This document shows, piece after piece, positions 21,266 through 33,981 of a stretch of 64,000 nucleotides of DNA. Positions within the stretch are counted from its first letter, which is position 1, and every line of letters starts with the position of its first letter. The notes below the pieces were generated by a model. That model was given only the letters and a program-made list of their open reading frames with translations. It did not search any database and was not told the origin of the DNA. The DNA comes from Paracamarosporium sp. OC-R06-R3 (Eukaryota > Ascomycota > Dothideomycetes > Pleosporales > Didymosphaeriaceae): positions 558,001 to 622,000 of the forward strand of contig JACVRA010000044.1 in the NCBI GenBank assembly GCA_019828545.1, written 5' to 3'. The position numbers and the translations under genes are program-made.

Positions 21266-24200
21266 CTATTCGGATGGTTTGGCATCGGTGGCAGATGCAC
21301 CAGGCGCCGCCTTCGACTGTGGGGGAGACGTAGCCGTAGGAGGTGGGGATCCAACTTCGTCGGCACCCTCGTTCTCAAGAGCCATGAGTGCACTATGAAA
21401 AAGTGAGTAAACAGGTGGCACGTAATGGTCACAAGGCATACCTGAATGAATTTGCGTGGGTCGTAGATTCCTTCTCCTTCTGTACAGGAGGAGTAGTTGT
21501 CCGCGACGAAGCCCCCGAGTCTGCACCAGCTCCGAAGGCTCCACCAGGACCAAGGCCACGTCGTCCACTGCCGGAACGACCGCCAAGCATGGATGAAGGA
21601 CCAATACCGCTACTGTTGCGGCCAGACGAGCCCTTAGTCAACTTCCGCAGGTCATCCATGGCAACGCGGCTGCCGAAGTCCTGGGGTGGCAACGATCCAC
21701 CTCCGGAGAAAGAACGAGCATCGCCGCGACCAGGTGGAGCACGACCACCACGCTGGTTTGCAGCTTGTTGGGCGGCGGCCTGCTGAGCAGCGGCAGCCTC
21801 GGCGTGAATCTGCTGGATCGTCTTCGGTCCCTTGTCGGCTTGCTTGTCGTGCCAGTTCGCCTTCCGGAGATCGATGAGGTCTAGCAACATGAACTTCAGA
21901 CGCGATGGAAGTCCCTCCATGTTCATGATCTTCTCGACACGTTCGAAGTAGACGGACAACATCTTTGGTCCGGCGTCGGCTGTTGACATAGTCGCGCCCA
22001 CAGTGCGGAGCAACTTCACCAAACTCTCAATTGCCGACTCATCGGGAAGACCCTCAAAGTCAAGGAGCTTGAGCACACACTCGTGCATGATGCGCAAGGT
22101 AAGCATGTTGAGCTTGTAAAGCTCACCAATGAACTGGATGAGACCGAGGCCCTTACGTTTGGCGGCGGCAGCAATGTAGTACTCGTCCGAAAGCATGACT
22201 TCTTTGCTGGGCTCTCCTTCGGGCTTCGCTGGCAGGTTGACCTCCCAACCTTTCTCGAACTCTTCTTGACAGCGGTTGAGGAGGTACTTCCTGAAGAGGG
22301 CACCACCAACGACAGGCTGTCCGTGCTTGTCTTTGACGTTCTCATCACGAATGGCCGGATCCATGGTGTTAAGCATCTTGAAGCAGAACTTTGCATACAT
22401 GGAAGACCAATGTTGCTCATCGCAGGCCTTTTCGAACGTGAGTTGAATGACTTGCCTTAGCGTGCGGCCGTCATCTTCATTCTTGCTCTGTCCGGCAATC
22501 TCAAGAATCTGATCGGAGATCTTGTCGAATTTCTCGGGCGTCATCTTGTTGAGAGCAGCCTTGACCTTTCGCTGGACCATGTCAGGCGCCATGTGGCCTG
22601 CCATTTGCTGGGCAGTGGGCTGGCTCTTGGAGTGCGGAGTCCAGCCAGTAGCAGACTTCTCGAGCGCCTTGATTTCCATACCAGAAGTGAGTGGCATGGC
22701 AGCCTCTTCCTTCTTGTTCATCGTCTTCTCGCCACGACGGCTGCCGCGTCCGCGGGAGCTACCGACACGTGGAGAGTTGGGCGCCATATTGCCCATGTTC
22801 TGGAATGACGAAGTGCGCGCCATCTGCACAGGGAAGCCGCTACCAGGGCGAGGAGGACCAACCAATTGTGCAAGAGGGTTAGTCATTGCACCTCCACGTT
22901 GCGACTGTTCAAAGCGCTGAGCAGAGGTAGTGCCCGGTGGCAGTGTCCTTCCAGTAGGGAAAGCGCCTTGGAAGCTACCCATGGGTCCGCCTAGACCACC
23001 GCGAGATGGTTGTCGGCCACCCATACCCGTTGGCGGACCACGGGCGGATTTGGGTCCAGCAGATTCAGAAGAGTCGCCAACAGTTTCCTTGAGCTTCATG
23101 TCCCAGTCCACGGAAGGCTTCTCCTTGAACACATCTTGGAACTGTAGCAAGAACGAGGGCTCGTACACCTTTCCCTTGGACTTGGTGCCGACATTGAGAG
23201 CCGGGTTGGGAGAAAGGATGCCCTCGGGGTACTTTACAAGCTCGCTTTGCACCTGAAGGAAGCGAGCGGACTTGAGCGACATCATACCTGGCGTAGGGGC
23301 AGGTGGCTCAACAGACTTGGTGGTCTCCAGCTTGAGATGCGCGGGCTTCGGCTTGCTTGCTCCAGATGACTTGGGTGCAGGAGTAACAGTTGGCTCGGCT
23401 GGTGGCGCAGCAGCCTCTGGTGCTGTCTCGCTCTGGTTTGCACCTGGTCCGAATTGAGTGTTCTTCTTGAGGCTGGCGAACGCTTCACGGTTCGCCTTCT
23501 CGCGTTCAGCCTTCTGTTCAGGCGTCTCCTTCTCTCGAGCAGCCTCGCGCTCTTCAGCTTCACGCTCGGCCTGCTTCATGCGCTCGTCTGCTTCCTTTGC
23601 ACGTTCAGCTTCGCGAGCCTTTTCTTCTTCAACCTTGCGCTTCTTCTCCTCAGCATACTTGCGCTCGCGTTCTTCTTCTTCTTTCTCCGCACGTTCCATT
23701 TCTTCGATCATGCCTGCAAACTGTTAGTGACGTCAAAAATAAACTGCGTAGGTAAACACATACGCTCCATCTCCTCATCTGCCTTGCGTTGCTCTTCTTC
23801 CGCCTTGCGCTTAGCCTCTTCCTCTTCTGCCTTGGCAGCCTCGGCGGCCTCTTTCTCTTTAGCAGCCTTCTCTGCTTCCGCCTTAGCTGCAGCTTCCGCC
23901 TCGTCCTTTGCCTTTTGGGCTTTCTCTTCAGCTTCCTTAGCCTCAGCTGCCTTCTTCTTGTCTTCCTCTTCCTTTTGACCGGCGCCGTGCAGTTGTTGCT
24001 GGAACTGCTTGATGAAATCCGCCTTCACGTCACTGGCAGACTTGGCTGCCACGCTCTCGGCACGGCTATGAGTAGACTCGGGCCGAGGCGGAGGTGTAGG
24101 GGTGGCTACAATGGCGGGGGATTTGGAAGGAGCAGGCGGTAAAGCGGGTGATGCGGGCTTCTTGTTGCTGCTGTTGAAATCAACGACCTGGCCATCGGCG

Positions 24201-25938
24201 TTCTTGATCTATATATAGGTTAGAGATATCATCGTTACCGAGGATGGGTGATACTTACAACAATCGCCTTGCTCTTAGTCTTGGGCGGTATGGAGAAGGA
24301 AGAACCCGGAGCTGGACTGCCCGACTGAGCTGTGGGTGTCTGGGAAACGTGGCTCACGTTGGTCATGGCAGGTGTGGACGGTTGCTGAGCAGCAGATGGC
24401 GGTCGCTCCGACATGTTTGATGGCGTGCGTGACATGCCCTGGGATTGTGGCGGCTGGCCATATCCAGGAACTGGATAGGCCTGCGAAGGGTAGCCGCCAC
24501 GCCCTGGAGACGCTGGGACGCCGGGATAGTGCATTCCCTGACCCATTGCGTAATTCTGACCAGGAAAGTTCTGGCCATAGTAACCGTTGTAGGGGTCTAA
24601 GCCTTGGGGTGGACCGTACATGGTCTGTGTTTGTTGTATTTCGGTCAGAAATTGTTCATTAAGATACTTAGAAGTGAAGGGCGGGTCGATGGGATCGAAA
24701 AGACTGTTGTACAACGACGAGCCACGACGCTCCCGTGAGTTGGGTTGCTTCGCGACTGCCGCAGGTACAGAGCTTGACGACTGAGAAGAAACTTGTATCC
24801 GAGAAGCTTGCGTCGGCTGAGCCGACTTGCCTGCAGACTCGGACACGGGAGATGTAGAAGAGATAGTTGAAAAAGTACGAACCGGTGGCTGATAGGGCTG
24901 TGGAGGGTAGTTGTAGCCGCTATAGTTAGCCTGTTGATGTATCGCCGCTGGAGTGAGTGCGGGCGACCTGTTGGCGCGATACGGGGAGTTGGGGTGGATT
25001 TGCGGTTGAAATGCTGGAGGCATGTTAGGTCCACGAGGTTGATTGGGCATTGCGCGGAAAGGTTGAGGCGAGGCACCGGGGTGCATGGGCTGATAGTTGT
25101 TAAATCCTCCTCGACCGCGGCCGCCGTTCGGGGGGAAGCCCCGGTTCATGTTCGGGTTGCTCATGTCACTGTGCGCCGATTGTGAAGATTCGCGACGTAG
25201 GTGCTGCGCCTGAGGGAGCGAGTTCGTTTGCGGGGGCAGTGAAACGGCTCGTGACTGGTTGTGCGTTAAAAATGTGATCCTGTCACTCACGTGCTCAGGC
25301 ACTCTCGACCAACTTACGTTTGGGTCGACACTGTCGCTACCACCACCGAAGACAAGGCCGGGGCGCGTGGGCAGGTTGTCGGGCTTGCCACCGCTCGATA
25401 TGGGCGTGGGGATGGGCGAGGGCGAGTGCGCGGGCGAGGCGACGCGGGGGTTTGGCGGTTGCGGGTTCAAATTTTGACCTTGCGGGTGGGGCACGGCGTG
25501 TGAAGGCGCGGGCGAGCCGGCGATGGAGCCAAAAGTGAGATTTGAAGGCGCGCGCGAGTTGGGGACGGGCCCACCGTTGGGGATGTAGCCACTGGTACCA
25601 GCCGCGCTAATGGTCACGGATGATTTACGGCTGTGGTCGCCCTGTGAAGCGGCACCGTTGGCGATTGTAGGGCCCATGGCAGGAACTGCGGGCTTGATGG
25701 GGTTGCCATTCACCGGGGAGATGCTCTTGCCATGCTGCTGACCACCCACCACAACAGGCGCGGCGCTGTTCGCGATCGGGGGAGACTTGGTCGCGTTGGC
25801 GTACGAGCTGCGTGCAGTGGGCGCGGCCTGACCAGCGGCCACGGCGGACGATCCAGACGAGGACGAGTTCGCGGGGGCAGAAGGCTTGGAGGCGGCGACA
25901 GTGGGCGGGGTTTGCGCGTTCGTGGAGGTGGATGTCAT
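21266..25938 (-). CDS. Translation initiation factor eIF4G
   Basis: Exons 25938-25318, 25254-24259, 24208-23764, 23713-21442 and 21392-21266 join in phase to give 1486 aa. eIF4G is the scaffold that links cap-bound eIF4E, eIF4A and poly(A)-binding protein to recruit mRNA to the small ribosomal subunit. The N-terminal 600 residues are Ser/Pro/Gln/Asn-rich and disordered. A KAIVIKNADGQVVDF segment, common in fungal eIF4G, is restored by splicing exons 2 and 3. A long Glu/Lys/Ala coiled-coil stretch (about 610-780) follows. An eIF4E-binding motif of the YxxxxL-phi type, YEPSFLL, lies at about residues 871-877. RGG-like patches and then the MIF4G HEAT domain (about 1067-1305, from VQRKVKAALNKM to FMLLDLIDLR) come next. 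A Gly/Ser/Arg tail ends in NSFSALMALENEG. I see no MA3 domain, as in yeast. The 63-bp first intron is a multiple of three with no stop. Confidence 0.93.
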
Positions 25939-28900
25939 TAGAAGGACGGGTCTGCGTCGGTCGGGCGGCGGGTGGTTGAGGGGAGATTGGGCGCGCGACG
26001 GGCGAGTGGGCGGCGGATGCTCGGGTCAAGGAGTCCGGCGGCGTTATTAGGAGTCGACTTGGGGCGACTCGAAAGGAACGGGGAGGGAGAGAACGGGGGT
26101 CCTGTCTCCTGGAAAAAAGGGCACTGGGCAGGTCGGCGCCGTGAGGCAAGCGGACCGCGTCAGGTAGCCGGGAAAGGGGATCAAGCAGAAATCTGCGATC
26201 CAAAAGCAAGCGCCTCGTGGGAAGGAGGCCGCTGCGGGATGCGTGTGGGTGGTTCTCTGATGAGAAGGGGTTGTGAGGAGAGGAAAGGCGCCGCTGAGGC
26301 AAGACAATTTTTGGTTGTTCGGCCGGGTTTCCAAGCGAGGAGCCAGGGATCCCGACCGACCCAACGCTTCAGCTGCTGATTACTATGACTCGCTGCGCGT
26401 GTTTGCCTGGCGCACGCTACGGCTGCTGGACAGACAGCATTGCAGCACGGCAGCATTGCATTCTGGCATTATTGCGTCGTGGGCGTCGTGGGCGTCGTGG
26501 GCGTCGGCTGGTCGTGCCTGCCTGTGTCTGGGTCGCGCCTGCCGCGAGCAAGGCGCAGAGGGAAGGCGCAAAGGCTGCGCTCGCCTGCGTCACCACCACG
26601 GCAGGCACGCGCATCCCACATAATAACACTCTACATGCACCTCACCTCCTGGACGTGAGCCTGCCCATCTCCAAACGACACATGCGAGCAAACACCACTC
26701 TGAGGCGTGGCAGCGACCCGCCTCTGCCCCGTGCTGCTGCACACCTCGCCCCGACCAGGCGACCGGAAGCTTTTTTTTCAAACAGATAGCGCTCGGTCTC
26801 GCTCGCAGTTTGCTCCCACGCTGTACCGTCTCGGACCCGCACCGGCCTCGAGCATCCAGACAAAGCCCTTCGACTGGCCGGCCCGCCTCCTTCGACCCCG
26901 TCTCGCGCAGCAATACGGGTTGCTTTTTCCCCGCGACACGACCCAGTGGTGAACGCTCTGCGATCCCATGCATAATGACGACGACTGCGTGAAATAACTC
27001 TCCCGTCGCCCCCATGTCCGCCTTAAATCCGCCTGAAATCCGCCTGCAGCAGCCAATCACGCCGTTGGCGGCGAGAATCGCCCCTATTTGGTGCAATCGA
27101 TAAGACGCGGCTCCTCGCCACAGCAATATCTTCTCTGCCCTACAAGCTCACTAAATCCTTCTAGAAGAACTGTCTAGTGTGGCGCATATCATCTACATCC
27201 AACTTCCAACGTCTATTGCGACTCGGGAACCCGCGATGTGGGATGGAACAGAACACTTTTGCCATCGCGGTCTAACCATGGCGCTTTGACAATGACCCTA
27301 CGAGTCCGCCTAACAGCTGCATAATAACATAGACCGAATCGCTGCAATCCTCATCCGCCAAAGTCTGATCTCTGAGCTGAATGGAATCGACCGAGTGTAA
27401 TCACGGCTTGTAGAGCTCTATGAATCTATGTCTTGCTCGTTTATTCTGGGGTAATACGCCAGTATCAAGTCGACTGACAAACAGAAGCATTATATGCCCC
27501 CCCACAGGACATGCGGCTCATCCTTCCTCCACCACAGAAGACATCTTCCACATGACTTAACCCCACGGGGACATTGGAAATCTACATTGTGGTCGCCACC
27601 TGGAGTTACGACTGTCCGGATGCTTGGTTTGCGGGCTGCAGTCTGAGGTGCAGCAGGTCGCCATTGGCCCGCTACAGCAGCTGGGATGAGGCCGGCTTGC
27701 AGCATTTTGGTGCCCGAAATCGAAACACTGCACATGTCACAAAGCTCGGCCTTTGCTGTGAGTTGCCGTGGACGCAGCAGTAGCAGCACGCACGGAACTA
27801 CGGATGCGAAACGGCTATGCATAAGCTGGTCTGAGTCCATTGCACTACCTCCACGCCCGCGTCTGCATGGGGTTTGTACGCCCCGAGACCAGACGGCTCG
27901 AGTACGCTGTGCGTCTCTCCGTGAGTCAACCGTGTGACTGGGACTTGCAACTGTGACTGAAGGTGACAGAGAGAGGCGCATGCGGTAACCTGCGTACATG
28001 ACTCTCGCCGCTTTTTCACCAGCACATGTACGTTGGCTTCTCGCTTGAGCCTTGATTCGCGGTATCTCGGCGAGACCGCAGCCAATGCCAAAATTGCTAC
28101 CTGCCTGCGAAAGAGTTGGGGATGGATTACGGCTGGCTGTGGCTATGTATGGGTGCATCGCGATGCGCAAATGGGGCCGGAAAATCGTTGAGGACATGCC
28201 ACACCCACCTTTCACCTGCTCTTTCTCGAGTACCCGCGCTATTGAGTGGCTAAGCAGGTGCAAGGCTGCCCGGTGCAGTAACACAGGCAGTCGATCCCCC
28301 CATCATTGGCGCGAGTTTCGGGGATCAGCAGCAAACGCATGCAGGACACCACCCCTCTCGGGCACTACCAGCGCCTCGCCAGACGCCTTTTGATCCTTTG
28401 TCGGCCGACAAGGTAGCCTACGTGATGAAGGAAATGGCAGGTCGATGTGAATGGCACCATAGGTGAGATCGAATTTTGCTTTTGCATGAGCAAATAAATC
28501 ATGAGGGCAGGTGCGCACTAGATAAAAAAGCTGCGATGCGCAAGCGACGCATCAGCGACGCATCGACACATCAACGCACATACACCAGCTGCAATGAACC
28601 ATCATGTCAGAAGTTTGAACCTCGTATGCTGCGGTGATACGCACGACATCCAAGGGCATGCCAAAGATGCTGACTGCGACTGGTGGCATGTGAATCCCCT
28701 ACACGTGACCTCGTATTTTACCCACCAATGAGTCCGAATCGAGCATTCACTCCGGTCCCAAACAGGTAATTCGCATATCATGACGCCAGAACATCTCCGC
28801 ACCAATCGCACACCCGGAAGGAGTCGTGCACCCGTCGGGACCTCCCGCAAGGCGCCTTCAGACCCCACGGCGATGAGACTTATTGTCTCAGTTGACAGTC

Positions 28901-31900
28901 CGCAGCGAGCAACGCGCGAGCAATGTCCGCTGATGCGAGCGTTACGCTCGGTGCTTACTCTTCCGCATCGTTCGGATGGGAAGAGAAATAGCGACATGCA
29001 ACGGGCAGCGGGTGTTGCGCTTCCATAGGAACGACGTTCCGATGAGCCTCTTCTCGTATGCCTGTACCTGTGCTGTACCTGCACCACACGGACATTTCTC
29101 TGAGCGCCCTAGCCTGTTACCCATCTTCCGGTCAGCAAGTCACGGCCACAGACTCCGCATGTCGACAATGCGGATTCAGGAACGGGCATGCAAAAGCAGC
29201 GAACACACCGGCTCCACATCTTGGACACAACAAGCGCTGGTCAAGCTCGCGAAGTCGGCACCGATGCTGGAAAGAGGGCGCATATCCGACTTGGCCTCAA
29301 CGTTCAGCTTACTTTCGCTCGGGTAGCTTCTCCCAAACCCCTGCCCCCTTACATAACTTACCCAAGTCTATACTTGCGGAGCTATCGTAGTGATAGAACA
29401 ACGCATCAAGCACGATGCACACCGCCGCAAACCTTATCGCTTCAGTATCTTGATGGATAGCCCTGGAGCTGGAGATCACCAGATCACATGCCCCTCGAAT
29501 AAACGAAGGACCCTGTTCCCAGCCCACCGATCTTGGAGCGCCTTCTGGAAGCCACCTGGAAGAAGTCGGCTTCACAAATCTTCCAATTCGTGCGGTAACG
29601 GCTGCTAGCACGAACCGCTTCGCACACGCCGAGCCTGCAATTAAGCCTAAGATCTGCAGCAAGGCCAGCGCCAGTGCCTTCAGAAATCATCCGCGGCTCT
29701 GCCAGCTTCTTTCTCCACAAACCCATGACCCTGCTCAGCACATCGTATCGCACCGCCCATCGTCAATACCCTGCCTTGCAGCACAGTGCAGGCCAAGCAC
29801 ACGCATTGTAGCCGCACTCAATTTCCCACCACTTCCAATCTATCCGATCAGCGAAGCCGCCCACGGCCGAAGCCCACAGCACCGCACAGAAGGCGCTTTA
29901 ATCTATGCACCGCAATAACTCTATCCAACCTTATCCTGCGCGCCCCAGACGTTCGTCAGGTGCCATGCAGCCACATCCGTATACCAACAGCTCCCAGCAT
30001 GCCATTTGCACATCATCCCCCGCATCCCATCTATTCATCCCTCCACCCACACCAGCTTCCATGCATTCTATACTTCCGAACCTGCATCCATTGCACCCCT
30101 AATCCCTATCCCACTCTACTCCCTTTCCCCGCAAGAAAAATTGTCCGGCGAAAGGGCACGCCTTGGCTTCCTGCACGCTGGCTGGATGGCTGACTGACGC
30201 CAATTTATCCATACAATGGAAGGCTGCATGGAAGACGGTTCCTGCGCGAGCAAGAGCCGATGGCGTCTGGGGTAAGTGTGGAGATAGATTGGGTTTGCGG
30301 TGGTCATGTGGAGGGCGGGTGTAGATCCATCGTACGTGCCAAGCAGAACGGCGTGGAAGGCGTCTGGAAGTTTGAGGTCGTCGAATGTTCGGCGACATGC
30401 GTGCGAGCCGTGGTTAAGCTGTGGAGCGTTGGTCGGTGTGCTGGCTCCAGGGAGGGACGACGTCGGTGGTGCGAGAGGTGGATTCGCTGCTGTGGGTTCC
30501 TTGCTGACCTGGTGGGCTCAGTGCTGTGGGTTTCTGGCGGGACTGGCGGGCTTCCCGTAGGTTGAGCTTGTCGCGAGCATTCCAAATGCTTGATTGCAAT
30601 GTACCAATGTCACTCTCCCCTCAGGCTCTCCCCCAACTCCCCTTCCCACTTCCACCAACCCATCCCCATACCCATTTCAAACCCACCCACCACCAACACA
30701 ACACACCACTCAGCCCAGCCCACTGCCGTCCTCCCACGCCACACCATGCCCACCACCTGCCGTGACCCATCGCTTGGATATAACGCCCCCCATCTGAGCC
30801 CAAGCCAAGCCAAGCACACCACACCACAGCAATCCCGCATACACATGCACAACTACCCACAACACAATTACACTCACGCGTCGCACCCCACACAGCGTCG
30901 TGCCTAGCCCGCGTAGCCCGCCCAGCACAGCCCAGCACAGCACACTGCAAAGCCATAAAAAAACAAAAAAAAACCACGCCCCTATCTACCCACAGCCACA
31001 GCCATATCTCCCGCCATCAATCTCCATCTCGCCCGACGCCCCCATCCATCCATCCCATTGGCCACGCACACCGCAGCCAAGCCAAGCAGCTACGTACCTA
31101 GGCGCGCATGCATGCACGCGCTCGCTGCGTGCTGGGTACGGTACGTGTGGTTTGGCTTGGACTGGGTTCCCAGCGCGCAGAGTGAGGCCGGGTGGATCGC
31201 ATCAGACGATTGTGGAGGCGGGTGGAGGCGGGCGGGAGAAATATGTTTGGGGGCAAAAGTGGGGAGTGGGCGAGCGAGGCGTGAAGGAGTTGTTCGGGCG
31301 GGTCACGGGCGCGTAGGTTGGTTAGGGAGGGAGGTAGGTACTTTGTGGGTAGATGCGTGATTTTTTGCCCCCTTTGGCGGAGAGCTAGCTAGGGAGGATG
31401 ATGGGGCTGGACATGTATGTTTCCTTTTGTGTCTACGTGTGTGGATATGGATGAATGTGTGCACGATTTCGTTGTCAGGGCTATACGATTTGAATGTAGA
31501 TATGTATGGGGTATCATTACTTCGTATTTGCTTGCTTGCTTGCGTTCGTGAAAGAAGAATTTATACAAATGTCAAGGTAAACAAATATTTGCGTTCAGAA
31601 GAAGAGAAGATACGCTGAAGCGACCAAAGCGCGACACGTCGCCAAAACCCCAATCCGCCCGCAGCCAGGAAATTCAAGGGAAGGAGGGAGGTGGGGTGGG
31701 GTCAGCATGAACAGAACGCAAGAGGCGTTCGCGCTCGCGCTGCGGTCCCGGTATCGGAAAAAATCAAGTCCGCCACTCTCAAGTCCGAAAATGAACAAGA
31801 TGGTGTGTTGGGCACATCCGCATCCTCCATCCCTCCACTCATCCCGCAGTAAGCATGAACGAAGAAAAAAGGTAGGTACAAGAAGGGTATACCAGCAGCG

Positions 31901-32322
31901 CCATTAAGCACCTGGAGGTTGAAAATGTCCATCAATAGAAAATGCCGTTGCATGAAGTTGAACCAGGAAAGCCTGCTCGCATTGATGTCAAGTGCAAGGA
32001 GGCTCGTGGAAAAACATCGGGCGAAACCCCGAAGCCCGCAAGCCTGGAAAATGAGTAGGGGAAGTGAGAACCCACCCGGGGCTTCGAAACGCAATATGCG
32101 CGAAGAGGTATGAAACAGCCACCAGGGGTACGACCAAAAGCAACAGACGCTCCAATGCCAGTCAACAGCCTAACGTACTGTTCTCGGGCATGTCAATAAT
32201 TTCCAAAGCTCCTGACCCATAATCTCGTAACTCGTCTTAAACTTTTCCAAACATAGATGATAGCCTGCCCAAACTCCACACTTTGAACGCGCGTAACGCA
32301 ATGCGCATAATCGAAACATTGT
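25939..32322. other. 6.4-kb gene-poor region upstream of eIF4G
   Basis: No frame here has a recognisable motif or a credible splice chain. The longest (minus, 27490-28284) has shuffled, Arg/Ser/Cys-rich composition typical of chance frames. Parts are strongly skewed: about 29780-31080 is C/A-rich and G-poor on the plus strand, while about 31120-31420 is G-rich. The right end should hold the 3' UTR of the homeodomain gene and the left end the eIF4G promoter and leader. The rest is unexplained and may hold regulatory DNA or a non-coding transcript. Confidence 0.45.
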
Positions 32323-33981
32323 TCAGTAATGACTATCGTGGTCATCGTTATCGTGGCTAGAGCTCTCAATGACCTCTCCCAAGATAGCCCCAGCGCCGGG
32401 ATACTGATCTGATTGTGCGGAATCGTTTCGTAGGTACGAGTTGGGAAAAGAGGTCATATGGTGTGGCGCACTTAGTTGAGGCATCGCAAAGCTTTGAGGT
32501 GTGACAAGCGGGGAGCTTGTGTAGGTTGGGAAGGTAGCCGTCTGTGGTGTGGTTACACTACGACTCGGTGTGTAATGCGAGCTAAGTTCTATGCGTCGTG
32601 GGACACTGCTGGAGAACGAGCGCATCCTCGAGGAACTAGCTTGGAAGCCCGGCACAGGAGAGTAAGAGTAGCCAATGCCGTAAGGAAGATGGCTGCTAGT
32701 GTCGTTGGAGCTCGTCAGACTATCACCAGTTGTGTAGCTCATGCTTGCCCTAAGAGGCGTAGACAGTGATTCAGCGCGGCTTCTTGCAAGACGGTCGGCG
32801 TGCAAAGAAATCCGTGGTATGCTGTGGTGCGCCGCGTAAGCTGGTGATGTGGTAATCGACGACGAGAAAGGGTTTGATGTTCGAGGACTCGTGTCCAAAC
32901 CGCTAGAAGGAAAGCCAAAGGGGGAGTCTCCATGTGTAGAGATAGGAGACAACGTGTCAGTTGCTGACTGCGGTGGTGTGAACGTGAAGCCTCCAAAGGC
33001 TGGGCTGATTCCGGTAGGCGAGATGTGAGAGTCGATAGGTCCTCGCCTCAAGGTATCGATGCTCAGGGGCCGCATCATGTTTCCTTCGGGGAAAGTCGGT
33101 GTGTAGGCGCCAGGAGAAGCGAGCGGCGTTCCCAGTCCATGTGAGTTGCCAAACGGTGAATGCAAAGCTTGAGCCATGTCAAAATCCTCGGGCAGCGCTC
33201 TTGATCGCATCATGCGTTCACGGTCGTCGCTTGTGAGTCGCTTTAACTTCGCTCGCCTGATCGATTATTAGCAAGCAGAAGCGGATTCGTCATAATGTTC
33301 CTACCTGTTCTGGAACCAGACCTGTACCTGCCGAGGGCTCAGGCCTGGGATCTCGCGGGCCAGTCGCTCTCGGTGAGCAGCATCGGGATGAGCTTGTCGT
33401 GCAAACTCACTCATAAGGAAGCGAGTCTGATTGTGCGTGAGCCTGAATCTCTTCATCTTGCGTTTTTGCGCTCGGATTTCCGCCGCCGTCATAGGCTTTT
33501 CAGGATCTTTGGCAAGCTCTTCACCGTCTTCATCCTTCTCTTCAGTAATGATCTCGTCCCCTTCGACCTTGATATCATCTCCGCTGAGACCACCGTGCGG
33601 TGATGGCGGCGTCAACCTGGATACGGGACTCGCAGGTGCTGAACCACCAAAGGTAACTGTTGGAATGTCGCTCGAATCGACCTCATCGATGTTGCTGATG
33701 GTGATGCGCTCTCGCACTGGCGAATCAGCGTGCTTGCCGTCGATGGTGAAAGGAAAGCTCTTGTGGGTTCGTAGTAAAGGCCGCTTCAAGTCGAAGTTGT
33801 GACCATTGACCTCGGCATGAAGCAGTGCCATGTCGCTGTCGGAGTTTATGGATGTGTTCTCCAAGGACTTGATGTCCGCAGTTTGCCACTCGTTGTCTGC
33901 AGGAGTCGTGCTGTATGCAGACATACGCGGCGAGCTAGGCGGGGAGAGAGGAATGAAGAGGTTTCCGTCCACCATTGGCAC
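32323..33981 (-). CDS. Homeodomain transcription factor
   Basis: Exons 33981-33305 and 33256-32323 join over a 51-bp intron that falls inside the recognition-helix motif WFQNR/RAKLKR, giving 536 aa. The homeodomain spans about residues 170-232: a basic RKMKRFRLTHNQTRFL arm and helix 1, EFARQAHPDAAHRERLAREI, then LSPRQVQVWFQNRRAKLKRL with the invariant W, F, N and R. The regions on both sides are Ser/Pro/Thr-rich and low complexity, with an acidic patch just before the homeodomain (GDEIITEEKDEDGEELAKD). A conserved-looking block, RALPEDFDMAQALHSPFG, follows it. It is a nuclear DNA-binding regulator. Homeodomain factors of filamentous fungi act in conidiation and development, but I cannot say which orthologue this is. 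The gene is flanked by two of the longest gene-poor stretches in the window. Confidence 0.9.

Noticed and set aside
27490..28284. A minus-strand 264-codon frame in the gene-poor region
   Set aside because: Its composition looks random, and no domain, signal peptide or splice context supports it.
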